Shown: positions 1 through 8,638 of the stretch, one piece after another
Layout: each line of letters opens with the position of its first letter
Position numbering within the stretch: position 1 is the first letter of the stretch
Assembly: GCA_000310025.1 (NCBI GenBank)
Contig: FN649758.1
Coordinates: 2,163,859 to 2,176,686, forward strand
DNA: 12,828 nucleotides
Reading direction: 5' to 3'
DNA from: Ectocarpus siliculosus
Taxonomy: Eukaryota; Sar; Phaeophyceae; Ectocarpales; Ectocarpaceae
Translations under genes and position numbers: made by a program
Notes under the pieces: model-generated
Told to the model about the DNA's origin: nothing
Seen by the model: only the letters and a program-made list of their open reading frames with translations
The model's database searches: none

Positions 1-322
1 CCCCCCCCCCCCCGCGATACGAACGCTCATGCATTGCCCTCGCCGCATTCAACTTTCGTGTAAGGGATGGAGGTTACAAGCATCAAGTTTATCGCACAGA
101 GGCATGTACTGCTGATACATGATGCTTGGTCTTCGCTGCTGTCTTGTCTTCCACTAAACAAGAACCCAGCGTCACACAAATGAAAAAAAACAAACATTGC
201 TGTTGCTACACATCAACACCGCGCCCTCCGTTTGCATGCAACTCGACTAGATAACCCGTTGTCGTGTTTTGTCCATTTCATTGCCCGAACAAAAAATAAA
301 TAACAGCAAAGACTTTCTTCAG
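1..322 (+). other. Intron of the PPIP5K gene, upstream of the first visible exon
   Basis: No coding signal is seen here. The window opens with a run of 13 C, which may be a homopolymer or an assembly edge. The stretch ends in CTTTCTTCAG at 313-322, taken as the acceptor because the next base opens the conserved PPIP5K frame in phase 0. The pyrimidine tract before it is short, so the exon could begin slightly elsewhere. Confidence 0.5.
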
Positions 323-1414
323 CGCGTGATGGCCAAGGACGTGACCTTCACGCCCGAACTGATCAAGAGCGTGGTCCCCACGGGCCAGGCCTCCGTCCGG
401 AGAGCCCTCCGCTCCGTCGGAAACCCGGTGGCGAAGCTGACGCACCTGCGGGAGCTGGTGATGGTGCTGGTGAAGCAGCTCTCGAGGAGGTCGGCCAGGT
501 TCCCGCTCGCCCTGGGGGCAAACGACAGGGTCAGCGCGGCAGACCGGGAGCTTGACCGCGGCATCGAGGCGGATGAGGTATGTATGCGGGGGCGTGGGGC
601 GCGTACTGATGTTGCGCATGCCTTTGCGGTTGTGTTAGACCTCTGACCACGCGTCCTCGAGAGGACGGAGCCTTGGTTCCACGATTACCGATGATGGCCA
701 ATCGACCCTTCCTACTTTGCCATAGGTGAGTGTTTCCCCTATCTTTCTATGCTATCGATATCGCTTCCCGACACATGGGGCGGGTACACAGAGGGCGCTT
801 TGGGGTGGATGGGAAATGGCTTTGTTATACTCTTTGCCTATCGGGAGGAACGCCATTTGGGGGGTTGAAACCGCTGGTATCGTCGTTGTTGTTGTCTTGA
901 CGTTGACGAACCGTTTCATACCTCTGCTCCCAATACAACCTCCAACATCCCCACGTATCGGAGCAGCTGACGCCCACGACTTGGGTCCTAGATACCCATG
1001 TCGCACCGATGTTTGTGAACAGGCCTAACTCTTGTCCCGACCTGGGCACAGCCAACAAGACACGGTGGGGCGTCGTCATCTCTCTGCCGTGCATGAAAAC
1101 CTCCGTTGAACAACAGTCCAAAGTACAAATGACCATCACCAGAACTATCTTGCTGAGCCTGTTACCCATATAGGGGAAGTAGTAGTGCTATGCGTTCAGC
1201 TCGGAAATCAGAAAAACCACAGGTATGCATTGTAACTTCATGGAATGATGCTCTTTCATAGAGGACTCTCAAGAATCAATACGCAAACCCTCTCTGTCCC
1301 CTTTCTTAGCCATTCTGTTTTTTTGTTTCTCGCTTTTGTCGCGAACATCACAACCGTGAATCACTGCGACTTGATTCTAGTTCATCCTGGACTCTTTTTA
1401 AGAAGAACCTCCCT

Positions 1415-1466
<52 letters not shown>

Positions 1467-4400
1467 CCGTGGTTGGTCGGTTTATGTTTCTTCTTTTTCG
1501 CTCTTTCTTGCATCCACCATCAGTTCGCGACGAGCAGGGTGGAGAAGGCGGAGGCTCGAGAGAAAGAGAAGAAGCTGCAGAAGCTACAGCAAAGCTGCGA
1601 CCCCAGTCACCTCCCCGCCACCAGCAAGGACAGGTGGGACAGCAAGGACAACATGCTTCCCGTCCGGGGCGAGACCCCGCTCCTCATGCACGACCGCTGG
1701 CGGAAGCTGCACGACGAGCTCTACGACAGCGCGACGGGGTTTGACATCACCAAGGTACGACTGAGATCGGGGCTGTCCAAGAGTTGCTGTTGTGTGGTTG
1801 GTTGTTGTAGTAGGTTGTTGTTGTAACTGCTGTCATGTTTTATTTTGCCCTCACTGGCGTCATGTATCTTGCCTCTCTTGACGTTTGATTGTGGGTGTGT
1901 CACCATCTACTCTATTTGTTCGCTGTGCGCTAAGGCGTTGTTGTTGGGTAATGGGGCGCGGTGATGGTGATATTGGTGTTCGTGGACGGCTATGGGTGTT
2001 TCGATTTTTTTTTTTCCATTTCGTTCCATTGTTTTTTCCTCCCATTACTGTAATCCCATATCCAGTACGCTTCGTCATCAAAGCCTTTGCGTGTGTGTAT
2101 GTGCGAATCCCTCGTTCCACCAGATCCCCGACGTCCACGACAACGTTCGCTACGACTGCCTCCACAACTCGCACCTCGGACTCGACGGTCTCCCAGAGCT
2201 GTACGACCTCGCCAAGCAGCTGGCGGACTCCATCGTTCCGCAGGAGTACGGCATCACCAAAGGGTGAGTTCGAGGGACAACAGCTAGAAAACGAGCAGAG
2301 AGTTCCGAACGCCTCCCCTCCGTTTCAGGAGATCGACCCCCCTCGTTGCTCCGCAAAATGGCACCCATCTCTATGTGAGCGGGGTTATTGCTGGGGGACG
2401 ACGCCTCAAAAAGTGGTCGTTGGGAGAACAAACGGTCTGGAGTCGCGTTATTGCCCCACGACCAGCGAGGAACGATGGAAACTCTCTCACAGCGAGCGCC
2501 TGCGTGACAATGGTTTCTGGTCTGTTGCTGTCTTTCAGGCGGGTCTCGTTTGCACCCGGGGGTGGTGGTGGTCGTTTTGGTGTCTTACCAGTGCGTGCGA
2601 GACTAGCGACTTACCAAGCCCTTGCATATGATTTATGCGCGATGCTTCATGGCCATAAGGGCATGTGCACCTCGACTGCAGGAGTATTGCGGCAGAGGTT
2701 GATGACCCTTCTCCCCACCCCACCCCTCCGTTCGTCGTTGTCGGCCCACCGTTCGCAGCGCCAAGCTGGTGATTGGTTCAAAGATGTGCCACGCCCTGCT
2801 GGACAAGATCAAGTACGACCTGTGAGTTACTTCCGGCGGTTATAATGGACTTGAGTGTGTTGCTGTATGGGCCAGAGTTGTTCGCCCACCTAGCCTCTGC
2901 CAATGTGTGTCCGCGCGATACCCTCCAGACATTCCCGTGTTTCTCTTACCCCCCGCTCTGAAAACACACCGCACTGGACGTCGATGACCGCTATGGTTGT
3001 ATTCACCGTCTCTGTTGTGTAGAAACCGCCACAGCTCTAATGATCGATCAGGCTTTGGTCGCCGTGACGGAAGGCACGCGGTGGGCGTTCAGCAAGCACA
3101 CAACGACCGCCACCCTGACCTCACGTTCGAATCGTCGATTGGTCAGGCTCATCGCGATGATGGACAGCGAGGTGGACATGCGGTACCAGCTAGACCTGAG
3201 CCACGTGCATGACCTGCCCATAAACTCTCTCGGCCGGCGCGTGCGGACTCGTCTGTACTTCACTTCGGAGTCGCACCTGCACACGCTACTCAACGTGCTC
3301 AGGTACGCCTCCCGTACGCATGCACAGTTCAGGACATACCTTTTTTTTGCGTTTGTTTTCCTTGCACCTGTGCTCTGCTTTCGTTCACCTAGCGTTGGGC
3401 TTGTCTCGATGCGCTGCTCCGGTGGGGTTCCTAAGAGACCGGAGTCCGTTGCGTTACATCTAGCCCTAGCCGTGTTTATATGCGCAGCCCCATCCCCAAC
3501 GTAACGTCAGGTTCCCCATCGGCGACCGCGAGGCCGTGGTGACGGATGAGGCCAAGAGGATGCTCAGCAGGACCAAGGAGCTGTGCTACCTCACGTCCTT
3601 CGTGATCCGGCTCTTCGAGGATGCAGAAAAGGTGAGACAGAAACATCAGCACGAGCACCAACACCAGCAGCAGCAGCCGCAGCACCACCAACACAACCAC
3701 CACCACCACTACCAGCAGTAGCAGCACCACCAACACAAACAACCAGCACCAGCACCAACACCACCAACACAACCACTACCACCACTACCAGCGGCAGCAG
3801 CACTACCACAACCAGCAGCACCAGCACCAGCACCAGCACCAGTAGCGGCACGAGCAAGGTCACACCACAAGCAAGAGAAGAAACACACGAACATGTCACG
3901 GCAGCATCACTCCCTAAACATCTTGACTGGTACCCACGATCTCCTATTAATACATGATTTCACAAGTGTGTAGCTGCCTGGAAGTAAATAAGTAAATACC
4001 ACTTCCAAGGAAACTTGTTTGAATTTGACTTCCATGGAAGCTGGCCAAGTGACTTCCATGAAAGTTTAGGGAATTCTGTGATAGTTAAGGTATAAGTTGG
4101 AGCGTTCACGAGCGACTTGCTTGCAAGCTTTACCTAACTTCGATTGAAGCTATGTAGTCGACCTCCACTATATAGCTTCCATGTAAGCCTAGCAGCCCGG
4201 CTTTGAACTGCGCAGCGTGTAGACCCGCGTGCAACAACCTCCGCAGCAAGCGCCGGTGTAGGCGATGGCAAGAGGCGAGATGATTGGTCGATATGCAAAC
4301 ACACCTCCGAAATACAGTACTGCCGCGTGATGAGGTAAGAAAATCCGGAGAATAGAGAGAGGATGTTTATGTACTGCTCTGAACCGTCGAAGATAACCGC

Positions 4401-5313
4401 CTGGCGGACAAATCCCGCACGCACCCTTCGCACCCTTGTCAATATATTGAACGATTGAGGTCAAAGAACTACGATATCGCTTTTTTAGCATCAGACGAGC
4501 GGTCTCACCGGTAGATTTGTACGCCCAATACACCACACCAGAAACAGGTCTTTGACGGGCGGGTTGTAGGCTGTCTCCAACTGCTCTACGACCGTGGACA
4601 TGGGGCACGTCTTTCATCGCCACGCTTTACCGGTCTCCGAGAGGACACCATACTGATCGCCAACCCTGCACTCCTAAGAACCCTTGCCCTGACCCCTAAT
4701 CTTGGGCGGACCAATAAATCCATGCAGGGGCCAGAAGACCCGGCGAGGTTCCGCGTGGAGATCCTGTTCAGCCCGGGGGTGGTGAAGCACCCCATGCTCT
4801 CGGGGGACCACCTGCACACGGCGCCCCTGGTGCCTCTCCACAAGCACCTCACCTGCAAGATGGTGCTGGACACGCTCAACGCCGCTATAGGTGAGGGGAG
4901 GCCGCAGGCTCGCGCTATTCCCACGTGGTTCGCGATGATGACGGTGGGCGTTTGCAGCGATGGTTGTGTTTTGTTTTCCTGATGCGGGTAGCGATATAGG
5001 TCGTTTTGAGATGGTAGATATTTATCATTATTTTTATCATCCTGGTGATGGTTGTAGGTCGTTCTCGGTGTGATGTTTTGTCTTCGTTGGCGATACATAT
5101 CGGTCGTGATCGTTGCTGCGATTGGTACGTAGAAGTGATCGGACTCACTCCAACGGCTCGAACGGGTAGCTGTCGTTCAGGAGTCCGGTTGTATACCATT
5201 TGCTAGCTTTCCCTTCGGAAGGGCCTGACCCCACTCAATTCCCTCTTACCGCAGCAATTCAGCTCCGCATCTCACTGGCCGAAACACCCAAGATCCCCAA
5301 GTGCCAACGGTAG
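323..5313 (+). CDS. PPIP5K: VIP1/PPIP5K-type inositol pyrophosphate kinase-phosphatase, 3' part of gene (8 exons, 5' end outside window)
   Basis: Model: join of 323-577, 1524-1754, 2124-2263, 2759-2821, 3147-3302, 3511-3631, 4728-4890 and 5255-5313, giving 395 residues and a TAG stop. Every intron is GT...AG, and phases match at all junctions (0,0,2,2,2,0,1). Known for the family: an N-terminal ATP-grasp kinase makes 1-diphosphoinositol phosphates, and a C-terminal histidine-acid-phosphatase-like domain removes them, in the cytosol. Only the second half of the phosphatase-like domain is here. Visible family signatures, numbered in this fragment: [11 protein letters not shown] at 163-173, PQEYG at 201-205, [15 protein letters not shown] at 261-275 (where His-acid phosphatases have their second catalytic His motif), FVIRLFED near 312-319, and [11 protein letters not shown] at 329-339. 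The protein ends 56 residues after the FSPG motif, without the long disordered tail of animal PPIP5Ks. The exon 4/5 junction is the weakest: acceptor 3093 is also in phase and would add 18 residues. Family assignment is firm; exact exon edges are inferred. Confidence 0.88.
578..1523 (+). other. PPIP5K intron 1 of the window, with a CT microsatellite
   Basis: This is a GTATGT...CATCAG intron of 946 nt joining phase-0 exons. Its 3' third is pyrimidine-rich. I see no further exon or RNA gene in it; open frames at 726-1028 and on the reverse strand show no protein-like composition. Confidence 0.65.
1409..1462 (+). repeat. (CCCT)n/(CT)n microsatellite
   Basis: A short CCCT repeat leads into about 21 uninterrupted CT dinucleotides ending at 1462. 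It lies about 60 nt upstream of the exon 2 acceptor, so it probably also serves as part of the pyrimidine-rich zone of intron 1. Confidence 0.95.
1755..2123 (+). other. PPIP5K intron 2
   Basis: A 369-nt GTACGA...CACCAG intron, phase 0. It joins the ...FDITK exon to the IPDVHD exon, reconstituting the family motif FDITKIPD (compare FDISKIPD in other members). It is T- and G-rich and contains nothing else recognisable. Confidence 0.8.
2264..2758 (+). other. PPIP5K intron 3
   Basis: A 495-nt intron with a perfect GTGAGT donor and a CGCAG acceptor behind a C-rich tract (about 2710-2752). The phase-2 junction completes a glycine codon and joins YGITKG to AKLVIGSK. No other feature is seen inside it. 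Confidence 0.8.
3303..3510 (+). other. PPIP5K intron 5
   Basis: A 208-nt GTACGC...GTCAG intron, phase 2, placed directly after the conserved LLNVLR segment. The split arginine codon is restored by the first base of the next exon. It is the shortest intron of the model. Confidence 0.75.
3643..3850 (+). repeat. Interrupted CAN (CAG/CAC/CAA) trinucleotide repeat
   Basis: About 200 nt made almost only of CAG, CAC, CAA and ACC-type triplets, beginning 12 nt after the exon 6 donor. One forward frame reads His/Gln-rich from the exon until a TAG at 3719-3721; another reads Thr/Ser-rich. It is treated as intronic because splicing to 4728 restores the PPIP5K family sequence. Confidence 0.9.
4002..4187. 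repeat. Cluster of six CTTCCATGGAAG-like palindromes
   Basis: Twelve-base elements of the form CTT(N6)AAG occur at 4002-4013 (last base differs), 4029-4040 (the perfect palindrome CTTCCATGGAAG), 4053-4064, 4116-4127, 4138-4149 and 4176-4187. They lie in AT-rich sequence, spaced 22-63 nt apart. Such density by chance is unlikely, but the role is unknown: it could be mobile-element sequence, a protein-binding array, or a foldable RNA segment of intron 6. Confidence 0.6.
4891..5254 (+). other. PPIP5K intron 7
   Basis: A 364-nt GTGAGG...CCGCAG intron, phase 1, with a good pyrimidine tract before the acceptor (ATTCCCTCTTACCGCAG). Splicing gives ...LNAAI-A-IQLRIS, which ends 18 codons later at TAG 5311-5313. 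Nothing else is recognised inside it. Confidence 0.65.
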
Positions 5314-5468
5314 CAAACGGGCGCGCAGTAGGCGTACGGTGGCCTCAAGTATTTTGCATTTTTGTGAACACTCTCTTCTTCCACCGCCGTTTTGCTGATA
5401 GACTGTGGCCGAGCGTGCTAGAGGCTACACACACACGCTCTCGCGCGCTGCAACTGACTTTTTTTCAC

Positions 5469-5552
5469 TGGCCAGCCGGTAGGCACGGTCGGTGCTAGTA
5501 AACAGATACACCACCCATTGGTCAGCCGGTTAGCGCGGTCGATGGTACTAAT
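5469..5552 (+). repeat. Degenerate direct repeat, about 50-bp period
   Basis: The block TGGCCAGCCGGTAGGCACGG at 5469 recurs as TGGTCAGCCGGTTAGCGCGG at 5518, followed in both by a similar GGTGCTAGTAA / GATGGTACTAATA end. Two copies only; no known family recognised. Confidence 0.55.
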
Positions 5553-5655
5553 AATACCACACACACACGCATACCTACAACACTCTCCGAACCCCGCCCC
5601 TCTCCTCCCGCCTCCCCCTTTCTCTGGACAATATCCTCACAAACTAGAAATCATG

Positions 5656-5661
5656 AATAAA
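5656..5661 (+). terminator. Candidate AATAAA polyadenylation signal
   Basis: An AATAAA hexamer lies 343 nt after the PPIP5K stop and before the next ORF. It is a candidate only: a single hexamer occurs easily by chance, and no downstream element is obvious. Confidence 0.25.
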
Positions 5662-5773
5662 TGGGTACCCAAACGCACTCCATGCCCTCCTCCGCCCGCT
5701 GCCCGCGCCCACGGCTAGTTCCCCTCTTGACCGGCCCGTCTGTCTGTCAATCCTTCCTTGCCTTGCCTGCAAC

Positions 5774-7656
5774 ATGAATGCAGACTTGCCATCAACTGTC
5801 CCTGACGACCACAGCGAGGCAGAAGCCATCCTCCATAAGCTGGACAAGGCCGCAAGGCAGCAGCGGAACAAGGAGAGCGGCGGCGGCGGCGGCGGCGGCG
5901 GTAGCGATGCCAGCACCGTAGGAGCGGCGACTGAAGGCGGGGGTGGGGCTGCTGCGGCTTCGGCGCCGGGAGGGTCTGAGCATGGAGATGACGGTGGCAG
6001 CAGCAGCCATACTGGCGGCCGCGAGAAGCAGCGGAAGAAGCAGCCGTGCCAACCCGGAGGAGGCGGAGGAGGCGAGGGCGACATGACGCGATGGAGCGGC
6101 GGCGATCAACAACAGCGCGGTCCCGCGGGAGAGAGAGAGGAAGAGGAGGATGCCTCGGGGGAGAGGCAGTCCTGGTACTACGGCGGAGGGGGGGGCTGGG
6201 GTAGAGGGAAGGCGGACATCGGTGGCGACGCGGCGGCGGCGGAAGCGGCGAATGCGGGAACGAAGGGGAGGAAGGAAGAGGACAAGGAGAAGGAGAAGGA
6301 GAAGGAAAATGAAACACGGCCGCGAAAGAACTCGTGGTTGAGCTTGAAGCCGGTCACACGTGCCACCAGCAGGGAGCGGAAGCCGCGGGAGGAGCAGCTT
6401 CCCGAGCAGCAGCATCAGCAGCAGCAGCAGCAGCCCCAGCAGCAGCAGCAGCCCCAGCTTCTGCGGCGACAGGACTCACGAGACAAGGGCGACGGTGGAG
6501 CGGCAGACGGTGGTCGTCCGGACGGAAGGAGCACAGCGAGGAACGGAGGCGTCCCGCCAGCAGGAGGGGCGAACGCCGACAGTAGGGAGAGTCAAAATCC
6601 TCCCGAGCAGCAGCAAAAGCAGGAGCAGGAGGAGGAGGAGGAGGAGGAGCAGGAAGTTGCAGACGAGGAGGGCTACCACCCGGACACGGGAGGCGACCAA
6701 GAGGACGGGGAAGAGGATGATGACGACGGGGACGGCACGGGGGAGGAGGACGACGAAGAGGAAGAAGAGGACGGAGACGGCGAGGGGGACGACGACGACG
6801 ACGACGAAGACGATGACGACGATAATGAGGGGTTCGAGAGCGACATCGCGAGGTCGGCGCAGGCCCGGCTGACATCGGACTCGTACCAGTCCCTGCGGTG
6901 CGAGAGCGAGTTCTTCTGCCCGGACTCGGCCTCGAGCAACAGCCACACGCCCGACGACGACGACGAGGAGGACGAAGACACGACCCCGATGATCGGGTTG
7001 AACGGCCGTTCCTTTCGCCGGGGTCGAGGAGGCAGCAGGAGACACCACGTCCCCAAAGGCAGCAAGAAAAGGTAACACTCGGGTCATAGTAGTTGGCGTG
7101 GGAAGAAGAGGCGGCCCGACATCGAAGGCGGAACGACCCGCTTGGTTTGTTTTCTAAAATAGCATCACCGAAGCCTATGCTAGTCTCCAGCCAGAAAAAT
7201 CACCGCTTGCAGTAGTGGTTTACACGCTCCAGTGTATGAATCCAGTAGCTCAGCGGCCACGGGCTGCGTGAATCCGTATGCTGCGATTCATTGAGTTTGC
7301 TCTTGGCTTGTTTAGTCTCTTGGCTTGTTTAGTCTGTGCGCCCCAAATAGCGCGAGCTCTTTAATAATGTACCGCGTGCCCTCGGGAGGCTTTCCTCCCT
7401 TGTCTCCTCCTCCTTTACTCGAACTCTCCTCCCACCTGACCTCGTGTCAATTCTTGGGGTTTTCATGCGCAGGGCTGTGGTTCGACGATCTGTCGGCGTG
7501 GACAGCCGCAACGAAGACGGCGGCGGCTGCGGGGGCGGCGGCGAGGGCAGGGGCGGTAGCGGCCCCAGGTACTCTGCCGCCACCGTTGCCGCTCTCGGTG
7601 TGCTGGGAGCGGCGGCGGCGGGTGCCGCGGTCATGGCTCACGCCCGTCGGCGTTAG
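5774..7656 (+). CDS. Low-complexity acidic protein with C-terminal tail-anchor-like segment (unknown function)
   Basis: Model: join of 5774-7071 and 7473-7656, 493 residues. ATG 5774 is the first ATG after an in-frame TGA at 5654. The donor AAAAG|GTAACA and the acceptor CATGCGCAG at 7464-7472 (preceded by a long C/T tract with a CTGAC branch-like site) are in phase 2 and restore an Arg codon. I do not recognise the protein. Visible order: a charged start (LHKLDKAARQQRNKES), poly-Gly near 36-44, alternating KE-rich sequence near 165-178, a basic segment PRKNSWLSLKP near 181-191, poly-Gln near 211-229, a Glu/Asp block near 285-352, a more complex segment SDSYQSLRCESEFFCPDS near 365-382, a basic NLS-like patch near 411-433, and a hydrophobic Ala/Gly/Val/Leu stretch at 468-488 followed by HARRR. 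The C-terminus resembles tail-anchored membrane proteins, while most of the chain looks disordered. If exon 2 is not used, the protein ends at 433 residues with a basic tail. It could instead be a C-terminal extension of PPIP5K. Confidence 0.65.
7072..7472 (+). other. Inferred intron of the low-complexity protein gene
   Basis: A 401-nt GTAACA...GCGCAG interval. The 3' end is a textbook acceptor, with a C/T-rich tract from about 7390 and an ACCTGACCTC branch-like sequence. The donor is weaker. It contains an exact tandem duplication of 17 bp (7301-7334). If unspliced, TAA at 7073-7075 ends translation. Confidence 0.6.
7301..7334 (+). repeat. Exact 17-bp tandem duplication
   Basis: TCTTGGCTTGTTTAGTC occurs twice back to back (7301-7317 and 7318-7334) without mismatch, suggesting a recent slippage or repair event inside the inferred intron. 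Confidence 0.95.
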
Positions 7657-8637
7657 ACCGTGGGGGCGAGATTCGTTTTGCCTTGAGCGAGCAATTTTAT
7701 GTCAAGTCGGCTCCCTAGCCGGAGGCGAGCATAGCAAGAAACGAGCGATCGGTGGAGGCGGAAGCTGTATGTTGGGAAAGTGTTCTGTTGAGAGTTACAA
7801 GTTAGAGATGATGTTTTGATATATAGATAGAGAGTGAGAGAGCACTCCGAGTTTGGTTCCAAGTATGTGGGCGAACACCGAAGCGGGGTGGAGAGGTGCC
7901 AACAGAGTTGGCGCGGCCAGCGGTTTACTTTCGGTCTGCGCATTCGTCTGCTGTGTGCAAAATTCTTCCGCCATCGGAACGGTCTCTTCCGGAGTTTCGT
8001 CGATTTTCATGTTCTTTTTGCGGGGTATTTTTGCCACGGGTACTTCGCCAAATCAGTTTCAGAAGATTTTTTCTTCATGACTGGATGGAATATTTTTTCC
8101 CTCTTCTTCCGTGATTTTCCTTTCCTTTTTTTTTTTTTCTTTTGCGCGGCGTTGGGTTGGCTGGTGCAGTTGTGCGATTTCGTTCTTGGGTGTATTGGTT
8201 GCCCCGTTCACCCGCGGAGCACGTTCGTTGCGGGTGTATGTAGCGCGCGCGCGCCAAGCGGCGAGCACGGTCGCCGCAAGGCACGATTCCGAAGGCCACC
8301 ATCCACCATGGGAGCGTGCTCGGGTCTCCTAAAAGACGAGCCCTCGTTTTTTAGTAGGTCTTTCGGCACGACTAAATTGGCGTGATCACCATCTCATCTA
8401 TCCGCGTGCTTCAAGTCGAGTACGCCGAGCGTGTTTGGTGCACGGCCATGATCTGTCTGTGCTTCGAATGAAGTACGATCGGAAACGTTTGATAGTGGTT
8501 TTATCCCGCGGGGGGGGGGATGTCCACGCCTCGGCCGCCTCCAAAACATTTCCCACTCCCCCCGGTCCGTGTGTGTTCCGTGTTCCGTGTGTCACGACCA
8601 CGTGGTGTTTGTTGCGTGTTTATTGTTCGTGGGTTGC

Positions 8638-8638
<1 letters not shown>
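7657..8638 (+). other. Non-coding stretch, probable 3' UTR of the upstream gene
   Basis: There is no recognisable gene; open frames here have irregular composition and overlap poly-T runs (for example 8127-8139). A short inverted repeat, GCCAAC-AGA-GTTGGC, lies at 7898-7912. No clear AATAAA is seen soon after the stop. Long 3' UTRs are known in brown algae, so part of this may be transcribed; that is inference. Confidence 0.35.

Larger units (their letters stand above)
3632..4727 (+). other. PPIP5K intron 6 (large, repeat-bearing)
   Basis: A 1,096-nt GTGAGA...TGCAG intron, phase 0, joining ...FEDAEK to [13 protein letters not shown], a continuous match to family order. It carries a CAN repeat right after the donor, a cluster of CTT(N6)AAG palindromes, and a reverse-strand open frame (4189-4623) of unknown meaning. 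The insertion-like content makes it the largest intron here. Confidence 0.75.
5314..5773 (+). other. Spacer between the PPIP5K stop and the next ORF (3' UTR / 5' UTR / possible intron)
   Basis: This is 460 nt without a convincing exon. It contains a degenerate direct repeat (5469-5552), an AATAAA hexamer at 5656-5661, and a strongly pyrimidine-rich stretch at 5575-5635 and again at 5737-5769. The last tract precedes GAATGCAG at 5775-5782, a plausible splice acceptor. The stretch may be a true intergenic spacer or an alternatively used intron (see findings). Confidence 0.5.

Noticed and set aside
1245-1826. 193-codon frame starting at 1245, read as a single exon
   Set aside because: Its first 90 or so codons cross the CT microsatellite (Leu-Ser repeats), and its end runs past the GT donor at 1755. 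Only 1524-1754 matches PPIP5K.
2997-3212. Alternative frame across PPIP5K exon 5 that follows the strong acceptor at 3022
   Set aside because: It lacks the conserved RYQLDL...[12 protein letters not shown] sequence, which lies in the other frame, and it stops at 3210-3212. It is kept only as a junction ambiguity in the findings.
3583-3957. Thr/Ser-rich and Gly/Ala-rich frames through the CAN repeat
   Set aside because: They are products of a trinucleotide repeat inside an intron whose removal restores the conserved protein.
5644-7087. Long reverse-strand open frames (up to 207 codons) opposite the low-complexity exon
   Set aside because: They are mirror images of GGC, CAG, GAG and GAC repeats, which leave all frames open. 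Their Pro/Ser/Arg or Leu/Val composition is what those repeats dictate, and there are no independent splice or motif signals.
7834-8385. 183-codon forward open frame
   Set aside because: It runs through poly-T and low-quality composition with clusters of Phe and Cys, has no motif or splice partner, and most likely lies in 3' UTR or intergenic DNA.
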